A program made the position numbers and the translations under genes. Shown piece by piece: positions 23,001-31,520 of a stretch of DNA of 64,000 nt. The first letter of the stretch is position 1. Each line of letters starts with the position of its first letter. Below the pieces are notes generated by a model. It searched no databases and was not told the origin of the DNA. It saw only the letters and a program-made list of their open reading frames with translations. This DNA is from Ceratobasidium sp. AG-K (taxonomy: Eukaryota > Basidiomycota > Agaricomycetes > Cantharellales > Ceratobasidiaceae), in NCBI GenBank assembly GCA_037039685.1, contig JAWNGF010000002.1, positions 6,076,001-6,140,000 of the forward strand, given 5' to 3'.

Positions 23001-23826
23001 GTCCACTCTCTATCGCGGCTTGTCTCATAGCCACCAAGAAGAAGCTTACGACACAGACGGACAGTCAGAACGAGCAAACCAAGTGGTTGAAATCTTTATC
23101 AGAGCTTTTGTCAACCATAGGCAAAACGACTGGGTGGCCCTGCTCCCTATGGCAGAATTTGCGTACAACAATGGAATCCAAGCATCCACTGGCAAAACCC
23201 CTTTCCAAATCTGCCAAGGTTTTAACCCTAGAATGAACATCGGGGAAGAATCAGACTATACTGTTCCTGAAGCTGATGCCCATGCGGAATTCCTGCTGAA
23301 AGGATACGACGAAGTCAAGGCCGCCCTCATCCTAGCAAATCAGTCCTACAAACACTACTTTGATAAAGGAGCCAAAGAACCAGAAGAGATAAACCCTGGA
23401 GATAAAGTCTGGCTTAATCATCAAAACATATCCACAGACAGACCTTCAGTAAAACTCTCTCACAAAGTTTTAGGCCCTTACAAGGTACTGGAAAAAGTAG
23501 GGACTCACGCCTTTAGACTGGAGTTACCAAAATCAATGAAAGTTCATCCTGTCTTCCATGTCATGCTGCTCAAGAAATTCCACTCTGATCCCCACAGCCG
23601 CGAACCTGCTCAACCACCCCCTATTGTCACACAAGATGGAGAAGAAGAATGGGAGGTTGAAGAGATCCTTAATTCCAAGAAAATCCGTCGCCAACTCCAC
23701 TATTACGTTAAGTGGAAAGGGTACTCTCATGCAGACAACTCTTGGCAGTCAAAAGAAGATCTCAAGAACACTCCTGAACTAGTTGATAAATTTCACAAAC
23801 TCCATCCCACCGCGCCAGGCCCTTAG
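20012..23826 (+). pseudogene. Gypsy Pol with chromodomain, copy 1 (broken)
   Basis: Order: aspartic protease (LLDCGATSCFI near 20095; Cys in the usual Ser place in both copies), reverse transcriptase with YIDD at 21041-21052, RNase H (FLETDASGFATGAVLSQ), HHCC zinc region and integrase core (SDRGSTFNS; SERANQ after the insert), and a C-terminal chromodomain (EWEVEEILNSKKIRRQ...YYVKWKGYSHADNSW). A TGA at 21308-21310 replaces CGA of copy 2. A 456-bp solo LTR (22598-23053) splits the integrase between its second Asp and the Glu block. The frame lies -1 to gag, and a stop at 20009-20011 separates it from the presumed frameshift region. Not functional as it stands. Confidence 0.9.
22598..23053 (+). 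mobile_element. Solo LTR inserted in gypsy pol copy 1
   Basis: The uninterrupted copy 2 shows the exact breakpoints. The insert starts TGTTGTGAGC and ends TTACGACA, i.e. TG..CA, and is flanked by CAGAC at 22593-22597 and 23054-23058, a 5-bp target duplication. It has a TATA-like GAATATATATAGAG near 22846 and no coding capacity. It is unlike the other LTR families here, so it represents a third retroelement family left by LTR-LTR recombination. Confidence 0.85.
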
Positions 23827-23833
23827 GAGGGGG
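23825..23833 (+). other. Gypsy polypurine tract, copy 1
   Basis: AGGAGGGGG overlaps the pol stop codon (TAG 23824-23826) and lies three bases before LTR B. It is the expected plus-strand primer; an identical tract precedes LTR C at 29562-29570. Confidence 0.75.
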
Positions 23834-23836
23834 TAA

Positions 23837-24251
23837 TGTCATGAGCTGACTAAGCTCAGACATTTTATTCTGATTTTATATCTTTTTTTCCGAACACTTT
23901 CCTTTTTTGGTACAATTGTCCTCTGGCACTTAACTTGTATCATGTGATGTATTTGTCTTTTCATTTGATATTGGTGATACTTCCGGAACTTCCAGAATGT
24001 CGAGTCATACCTCTTATCTTGCTTATCATCGGTTGTACTCGGCTTTCCCACACTGATATATGATGACGTGGCCTTGATCTCACGTGTATATAAACCCAGA
24101 GGTCAAGCCGGTTAACGACAAGGCTTGACCTCCTCTCCACTAGGACTTGCCTAATTCAATCCTCTTACTTATCACCACTCCTTGGGTTCAAAGACTTATC
24201 TAAGTCGAACCCCTTAACCTTATATATACCTAATTAACCCAAGTCGGGACA
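23837..24251 (+). repeat. Gypsy LTR B, shared by both internal regions
   Basis: 415 bp, differing from LTR A by about one base (GCGC against GCAC near 23927). It serves as 3' LTR of copy 1 and as 5' LTR of copy 2. The usual leader and primer-binding site are missing after it. Confidence 0.93.
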
Positions 24252-24752
24252 CGAACGCTTGCAAGAACAAACCCGTGTCTTGATCGAAAATTGCAACCAA
24301 CTTATTAAAATCCAAGAAAAACATACTCGAAAGGTCGAAACCCTCATCAACAACAACAAACGACAGTGGCGCACTATCAAAACCCTTAAAGACAAAGTCA
24401 AGGGCAAATACTGTCATCTTGCAGCAGAAGTGCGTATTCCTATTAACCAGGATTACCGCCTTCTAAATCACCTTAATTCTATCGCACCCAATCCTTTTCA
24501 GTGGGACCAAGACCTCGACTCACACAGGAACAACACAGGGAACAACTTAGACTAGAGTCCCTAAAACTCTTTATTGAAGACGTTCATTGTAACTACATAT
24601 ACGAACAGTACGACGAACTAGGAGTTATCAACGCGTTGTTTCTGGAGGACGAAAATCTTGAACTGATATTTTTGAGGAGTTTGCATATCATTAAAGACAG
24701 AAGGGTTCGGAGAAGAATCCGTGACATTTTGTACGGCCTTGGATCTCAATAA
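24252..24752 (+). pseudogene. Truncated leader frames of gypsy copy 2
   Basis: Sequence directly after LTR B corresponds to copy 1 from about 18050, so roughly 790 bases, including the primer-binding site, the candidate intron and the first half of the coiled-coil frame, are gone. The remaining coiled-coil tail (to 24555) and the overlapping -1 frame (to 24752) are open and similar to copy 1. Confidence 0.75.
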
Positions 24753-24776
24753 ATCTACCTTTTTCCCTGCTCCAAT

Positions 24777-26129
24777 ATGTCAAGAGCCCCATCACCTAGT
24801 CAAGGGGGATTTACCCAAATTTCAGCAACATCTGGACCCGATGTAGTTGCACAGGCAATCAATGCCTTAATAGACGAAGTGCGAAAAATTAACGGTCACA
24901 TTAATGCGTTAAATGGTATCACCTCTACCCTAGAATTGGGAATCGACAATAACATTGCAGACATTCATGCAATTCAAAATCAAACTGCACAAATTGCACC
25001 CCTTCACCAATTAATGAATGCGGTATCTCAGTCACTTGCAAACATGGGTGCAACACCCTCTACCACCGCGTCAACAACCACCCCAGGATACAAACTCAAG
25101 ATGCATCCCCCAGAGGAATTCTCTGGAGATGTAGATAAATTTGATGAGTTTAAGTCGCAATGTACTCTGTACATAAACCACACATCCCCACAAGCAACCA
25201 CAGAACAAAAAATCACTTATATCATGGGTTATTGCAAAGGGCCTGCCTATGTATGGATGCAACCTGGAATTGATGTGGACACGGCAAGAAGGGGAGCAAC
25301 AACTTGGCTACACGACATGGACGAATTCTGGAACGAAATGCAAGCTAGGTTCGGTGATGTTCACAAAATCGACCGGTATAGACAATTATACAAGAAGTTG
25401 ATCCAGAAGAACTCTGTCCAAGACTATCTACGAGACTTTGTCACTTACTCATCGGTACTCGGGTACACCAATCGAGTACTTCGTGATGATTTCTATGACA
25501 GTCTTAAGGATGAAATCAAGATGGCAATGGTGTCACAGAACTTTAAACCCCACGAAGCAACAAGGACATTCAACCAAGTTCGCAAAAGAGCCTTGGAAAT
25601 AGATTCCACAATGAATGCTATTAATGCACCAAAGAAGTCACAAAGCCCACAAACCAGTACCTCAAAACAAGCCACTTTCAAGACAAACCCAAGCGCTGCA
25701 AACACCTCACTAGGTCCAAGATTCAATGTAAACGACCGTATCTTTATGTCAAAACCTACAGGGGGGGTACAATATGGCAAAATCTCAGGCATTACCAGAA
25801 ACGCCAAGGGCCGCCCATTACCACAGATCTCCTGGGACGACGGGACAAAAGGAAATGTCCCTTTTGGAGCAATTCAAAAAGACACCCAAACCAGTGCCTT
25901 CAATGCTCCAATTATTCAAACACCCAAATCGTCCACTCCTGCTAAGGACCCCAACGCAATGGATCTTGATGGGAAAGGAAAAGGACCAATGATTTGCTTC
26001 ACTTGCGGTGGCAAAGGACACTCAGCAAGAGTCTGTCCTTCCAAGAACACAGCCTCGGGGTTTGAAGCTCAGATTGAAGAAATCTCTTCAGACATCGAAT
26101 CGGGAAAAGACGTCACCGAGGCTTATTAA
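24777..26129 (+). CDS. Gypsy Gag, copy 2
   Basis: Intact 450-residue frame, same domains as copy 1: helical N-terminus, capsid-like core, beta-rich segment FNVNDRIFMSKPTGGVQYGK, and zinc knuckle CFTCGGKGHSARVC. Differences from copy 1 are scattered substitutions concentrated in the linker before the beta-rich segment. The GGGAAAA motif before the stop is kept at 26102-26108. In the -1 frame copy 2 reads CGA at 26117-26119 where copy 1 has TGA. Confidence 0.88.
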   Translation: MSRAPSPSQGGFTQISATSGPDVVAQAINALIDEVRKINGHINALNGITSTLELGIDNNIADIHAIQNQTAQIAPLHQLMNAVSQSLANMGATPSTTASTTTPGYKLKMHPPEEFSGDVDKFDEFKSQCTLYINHTSPQATTEQKITYIMGYCKGPAYVWMQPGIDVDTARRGATTWLHDMDEFWNEMQARFGDVHKIDRYRQLYKKLIQKNSVQDYLRDFVTYSSVLGYTNRVLRDDFYDSLKDEIKMAMVSQNFKPHEATRTFNQVRKRALEIDSTMNAINAPKKSQSPQTSTSKQATFKTNPSAANTSLGPRFNVNDRIFMSKPTGGVQYGKISGITRNAKGRPLPQISWDDGTKGNVPFGAIQKDTQTSAFNAPIIQTPKSSTPAKDPNAMDLDGKGKGPMICFTCGGKGHSARVCPSKNTASGFEAQIEEISSDIESGKDVTEAY

Positions 26130-26209
26130 GGAGCCAAGTACTCGGTGATATATTAGCTAGTAATATGGATGAACTGGAAATCATGTCAATATCAAATGAA
26201 AACCAATGA

Positions 26210-29200
26210 TACCTTGATTTCACCGCTCATCCACTAGCTACGGCTCCTGATTCTAAGTCAGTTAACAGATCGAAAAGATTCTCTGGACAAGCACTCCTTG
26301 ACTGTGGCGCAACCTCCTGTTTCATCAACCCTTCCCTAGCAAAAGAGGCAAACCTTCCCCTTTTTCAACACAAAAAACCAAAGACTCTGCGAGTTATAGA
26401 CGGACAAGAAGTCTTGTCTGGAAAAGTCACCCACTATACAAAATTTAAGCTTGTCATGGGAACACATTCCAGCGAAATAGAATGTCATGTCACAAACATT
26501 GGAAGACACCCTATCGTACTCGGGATGTCATGGCTCAAGAAACATAACCCACAAATTAATTGGAAAAATAGGACAATTGCATACACCAGCGAATTCTGCT
26601 CAAAAAACTGCCTAGAAATCCCGTCTACACTCCAAATTGCAGCTGAAACTACATTACCGGAAGAATACAAAGAGTTCGCAGATGTATTCGACGAATCCAG
26701 ATTAGAAGAACTCCCACCTCACAGGCCAACTGACATTACGCTCGACCTCCTACCAGAAGCTAAACTAAAGCACGGCCCTATTTACAAAACGTCCCCAGCT
26801 GAAGACAAAGAAATGAAGAAAGTACTAGAAACCCTGATCTGAAGAGGACACATTCAAATTTCTAAGTCCCCTTTGGCTTCCCCGGTTCTGTTTGTCAGAA
26901 AACCCCATCCAGAAGATCCAAGCAACCCAGAGTTACGCTTTTGCGTTGACTACAGATATGTGAATTCACTATGCAAATTCAATGCAAGTGGAATACCACT
27001 ACTGGACCAATGGTTAAGGGCCCTGGAAGGATTTGTCATTGGTACCACTCTAGACTTGGCACAGGGATTCCACCAAACCCGAATAGCAGCAGGCCATGAA
27101 TGGAAAACGGCATTCAAAACTCAATACGGGATGTACAAATGGAAAGTCATGCCCTTTGGTCTCAAAAACGCTCCATCAAGTTTCCAGTCCCTGATGAATT
27201 CTATATTCAGAGACATTATGGGGGTTTTTGTACTTGTATACATTGATGATATCTTTGTTTTTTCCAAACGAGTCAAAGATCATCCAGGACACGTGAAAGA
27301 GGTGCTAAGAAGACTAAGAGAACACAAGCTGGTTGCAAAATTGAGAAAATGCAAGTTCCACCAAACCAAACTGGACTGGGTGGGATTGGTCATTTCCAAT
27401 AAAGGAATCGAAACGGATCAGGAAAAGGTCATGGCGGCTATGAATTGGAAGGCTCCCAAGAATGTCAAGCAAGTTCAAGAATTCCTAGGATTCGTCAATT
27501 TCTATCGAAGATTTATCCAAGACTTTGCCGGCAAAGCCAGACCTCTATATAACCTACTCAAGGAGGATCAAAAGTGGCAGTGGACAAGCAAAGAACAAGA
27601 GGCCATGAATGCACTAAAAGCAGCTCTTAAGGAGGCACCTGTAATGATGCAGCCCGATCAGAAAAAGGAATTTTTCCTCGAGACAGACGCGTCGGGATTT
27701 GCCACAGGAGCAGTTTTGTCACAGAAGGATGAGGAAGGAAAATTACACCCTGTAGCTTTTCTTTCCAAATCACTAAATCCGGCTGAACAAAACTACGACA
27801 TTTTTGACAAAGAACTATTGGCAATCATTAGAGCCTTCAAGGAATGGCGGCACTTACTCCAAGGCACAGAAAAGGCCATTCAAGTGATAAGAGATCACAA
27901 AAATTTGGAATACTTCTCATCGTCCAAACAATTGAACCAGCGCCAGATTCGCTGGATGAATTTCTTGGTGGACTTCAACTTCCAAATCTTATACAGGCCA
28001 GGAAGCCAAAACAAAAAAGCAGACATTCTCTCAAGGCGATATGACCTAGAACCTTTGGGGGGGGTAGAGAACCAAGTTCTCCTCAAACCAGACATTTTTA
28101 TTTTGGCTATCACCCCTGACCAGGAGATTAACGATCTAATCAGAGAAGCAATCCTTGAAGATCCCAGATTAGAGGAAGCCCACAATAAGCTGAGAAACGG
28201 AGAAAAAGTCAAAGATTGGGAATACAGAGAAGGACTCCTAATGTTCAAAGGAAAGATCTTTGTCCCCAAAGATGAAACCGTCAGAAACCTGATATTGGAA
28301 TTGCGCCATGACAATCTTACAGCTGGGCATCCTGGGCAAACAAGAACATTGGAATTGGTCTCCAGAACTTACTACTGGCCAACCATGAAGAAATTTGTCA
28401 ACTCCTATGTGTCACACTGCGAAACATGCATTCGAGTTAAACCATCAAACCAACTCCCCACAGGATTACTGCGTCCTTTACATATTCCTGAGAGACCTTG
28501 GGAAGAGATCTCCTATGACATGATTGTAGGGCTCCCAGAATCAGAAGGATATGACGCAATCTTAACAGTAGTAGATCGGTTCTCCAAGATGGCACACTAT
28601 CTCCCTTGCAAATCAACGGCCACAGCAGTAGACATAGCCAACATCTTTGTTGCAAACATTTGGAAACTTCACGGTACTCCAAAAGCAACAGTCTCAGATA
28701 GAGGATCCACTTTCAACTCAAAGTTCATTAGGCATCTGTACAAACAGTTGGACGTAAAACCTACCTTCAGCACAGCATACCATCCAAGGACAGACGGACA
28801 GTCAGAACGGGCAAACCAAGTCGTCGAAATCTTCATCAGGGCTTTTGCCAACCATAGGCAAAACGACTGGGTGGCCCTGCTACCTATGGCAGAATTTGCT
28901 TACAACAATGGAATCCAAGCATCCAGTGGCAAAACCCCTTTCCAAATCTGCCAAGGTTTCAACCCTAGAATGAACATTGGGGAAGAATCAGACTATACTG
29001 TTCCTGAAGCTGATGCCCATGCGGAATTCCTGTTAAAAGGATACGACGAAGTCAAGGCCGCCCTCATCCTAGCAAATCAGTCCTATAAACACTACTTTGA
29101 TAAAGGAGCAAAAGAACCAGAAGAGATAAACCCGGGAGATAAAGTCTGGCTCAACCATCAGAACATTTCCACAGACAGACCCTCAGTAAAACTCTCCCAC

Positions 29201-29563
29201 AAAGTTTTAGGCCCTTACAAAGTAATGGAAAAAGTAGGGACTCATGCCTTTAGACTGGAGTTACCAAAATCGATAAAAATTCATCCTGTCTTCCATGTCA
29301 TGCTGCTCAAGAAATTCCACTCTGATCCCCACGGCCGCGAACCTGCTCAACCACCCCCTATTGTCACACAAGATGGAGAAGAAGAATGGGAAGTTGAAGA
29401 AATCCTTAATTCCAAGAAAATCCGCCGCCAACTCCACTATTATGTTAAGTGGAAAGGGTACTCTCATGCAGACAACTCTTGGCAGTCAAAGGAAGATCTC
29501 AAGAACGCTCCTGAACTGGTTGATAAATTTCACAAACTCCATCCCACCGCGCCAGGCCCTTAG
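26210..29563 (+). pseudogene. Gypsy Pol with chromodomain, copy 2 (one premature stop)
   Basis: Better preserved than copy 1. Protease (DCGATSCFI), then a TGA at 26840-26842 where copy 1 has CGA (20642-20644). An unbroken frame follows from 26843 to TAG 29561-29563 with RT (YIDDIFVFSK), RNase H, HHCC, complete integrase core (SDRGSTFNS ... GQSERANQVVE) and chromodomain (KRKI-type substitutions absent; YYVKWKGY kept). Chromodomains of this group direct integration toward particular chromatin. One stop, plus the stop at 26207-26209 before the protease, prevent a full product. Confidence 0.9.
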
Positions 29564-29570
29564 GAGGGGG
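29562..29570 (+). other. Gypsy polypurine tract, copy 2
   Basis: AGGAGGGGG overlapping the pol stop and followed by TAA and LTR C, the same arrangement as in copy 1. Confidence 0.75.
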
Positions 29571-29573
29571 TAA

Positions 29574-29989
29574 TGTCATGAGCTGACTAAGCTCAGACAT
29601 TTTATTCTGATTTTATATCTTTTTTTCCGAACACTTTCCTTTTTTGGTACAAATGTCCTCTGGCGCTTAACTTGTATCATGTGATGAATTTGTCTTTCCA
29701 TTTGATATTAGTGATGCTTCCGGAACTTCCAGAATGTCGAGTCATTCCTCTTATCTCGCTTATTATTGGTTGTACTCGGCTTTCCCACACTGATAGAGGA
29801 TGACGTGGCTTTGATCCCTCATGTATATAAACCCAGAGGTCAAGCCGGTTAACAATAAGGCTTGACCTCCTCTCCACTAGGACTTGCCCAATTAAAAAAC
29901 CTCTTACTTATCACTACTCCTTGGGTTCTAAGACTTGTCTAAGTCGAACCCCTTAACCTTTATATACCTAATTGACCCAAGTCGGGACA
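29574..29989 (+). repeat. Gypsy LTR C
   Basis: 416 bp with the same termini as A and B but about two dozen substitutions and small indels, many of them C-to-T or G-to-A. The inverted pair and AAGGCTTGACCT are conserved. It is the oldest-looking of the three LTRs. Confidence 0.92.
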
Positions 29990-30717
29990 CATGGGATACA
30001 CCAATGGCAGAGTCACCAAATCTACCCAAACTCAACGCTCCTACTGTTGATCGGACGCTCTATCAACATGGAGTTGGATCGCTCATGTATGCAATGATTT
30101 CAACTCGTCCCGACATTGCTTTTGCAACCGGATTGCTTGCCCAACATGCTGCTAATCCTGGCAACGAGCATTGGTCAGCATTCAAACGAGTTCTACGGTA
30201 CCTACAAGGCACAAAAGCACTCGGGATCATATTTGAACGATCGAAATTGTCAAAGCCAATCGGATATGTCAACTCAGACTACGCTGGCAATCCTAATACG
30301 AGTTGATTGACTACCAGTTGGATCTTCCAACGAGCCGGAGGAAGTGTCGCTTGGTCATCCCGAAAACAACCAACAATTTCATTGTCAAGTACCAAGGCTG
30401 AATATGTTGCCGCTGCGAGTGCCACCCGCCAATTGATTTGGCTTTGTCAATTTCTTGAAGAACTCGGATTTTTGTCAAAAGGTCCAACAACTTTGCTTAC
30501 CAACAATCAATCGAGCATTGCATTGGCCAAGAATCCTGTTAATCATCAAAATACAAAACATATTCAAGTAAAACATCATTTTATTCAAGAGGTGATTGCA
30601 CTTCACGAAGTCGACCTTCAATTTATTCCGACCGAACAACAGGTTGCTGATGCACTTACTAAACCACTTGGTTGCATCAAATTCCCTGGTTTTGTTACTG
30701 GGATGGGAATGTTTTAA
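29990..30717 (+). pseudogene. Copia pol, 3' part (RT end, RNase H)
   Basis: Resumes the copia frame after the gypsy insertion: DTPMAESPNL..., HGVGSLMYAMISTRPDIAFATG, RNase H start SDYAGN, then TGA at 30304-30306 where arginine is usual, then SWIFQRAGGSVAWSSRKQPTIS..., TKAEYVAAA, and a C-terminus VADALTKPLG. It ends with TAA at 30715-30717, 39 bases before the 3' LTR. Confidence 0.88.
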
Positions 30718-30756
30718 ATCCTTTCATTTCATTTTTCGCATAATCCTGAGTGGGTG

Positions 30757-31027
30757 TGTTGAATATTCAGTCTTATACGTGTATATATGCGTATCACGTG
30801 ATTGTGTTCCACATGGACACGCGCTTCGGTAAAAATTTTGTCCTCAGTTCTCTACTCTCAAGTAGTACGAGCTGAGGTATAGTTTAGATTTTATCTTTTA
30901 TATTCATTTGCTTATATTACCTGTAGTTACATTGATATCCAGGTATATATATGCGCAGTTCTCTACTCTCAAGTAGTACGAGCTGAGTTACATTGATATC
31001 CAGCCCGACACTGCGCTTATCTCAAAA
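30757..31027 (+). repeat. Copia 3' LTR
   Basis: 271 bp, identical to the 5' LTR except for one base (CCCGACA at 31004-31010 against CCCAACA). Followed by the target duplication AAGCG. Confidence 0.92.
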
Positions 31028-31032
31028 AAGCG

Positions 31033-31520
31033 AACTGAATTGTACCTAGAATACCCGGGCAAGCAGTGGACTAACAATCTCGCAGTGTTTCCTTCATATA
31101 TTATCCCAAAAAGGTGAAGCGAGGACAATTTTAAAACATCTGGATATACGGTCGGGTACTAATTACAAGCGTACGTATCTTCTTTTTTATTTTTTATTTA
31201 TTTATATACAACGCATTGTTTGAAAGCTTTGCACCCAAGACCGGGACACCCCTCCGTCCAGTCCTTTTGTTCCACAGAATGAATAAGTGATATCATATAC
31301 ACACTCCTAAGGTGACACTCCATTGAAGAACGAATCATTGACTGGTACATTTCACTATCAATATGTGTCAGGCACACGTGTTTTGGTGAGGAAAGGTCAC
31401 GGCAGCTAGCACGAAAATACTACGCTAGAAACAAAGGCGCTCATATGTAAGCAATTTTCAGTAAATATATTTATGAAAACTTACAGGGCAAGTCGCCAAC
31501 AGCCTTTGGATGGGTTGAGG
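31033..31520. other. Spacer between the transposon nest and the NLR gene
   Basis: About 490 AT-rich bases forming the 3' flank of the minus-strand NLR gene. No gene recognised. Confidence 0.5.

Larger units (their letters stand above)
16839..29994 (+). mobile_element. Ty3/gypsy chromovirus composite: LTR-int-LTR-int-LTR
   Basis: Three LTRs (A 16844-17258, B 23837-24251, C 29574-29989) flank two internal regions. The only target duplication is CATGG, at 16839-16843 and 29990-29994, i.e. outside A and C. LTRs A and B differ at about one base; C differs from both at roughly two dozen positions. The first internal region has a full leader plus a nested solo LTR. The second lacks the first ~790 bases of leader and joins LTR B directly to the middle of the coiled-coil frame. 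Both internal regions encode Gag and a Pol with C-terminal chromodomain. The best reading is one original insertion, later enlarged by recombination with an incoming copy. Confidence 0.9.
13018..31032 (+). mobile_element. Ty1/copia LTR retrotransposon, interrupted by nested gypsy elements
   Basis: The copia element runs from LTR 13023-13293 to LTR 30757-31027, flanked by the 5-bp direct repeat AAGCG (13018-13022 and 31028-31032). The two 271-bp LTRs differ at one position that I can find (13274 against 31008), so the insertion is young. Internal order is gag, protease, integrase, reverse transcriptase, RNase H, which is the copia order. It is split at 16843/29990 by the gypsy composite. Removing the gypsy sequence and one copy of CATGG rejoins the copia frame (KPW followed by DTPM), so the nested insertion was clean. 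Without the insert the element would be about 4.9 kb. Confidence 0.92.
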
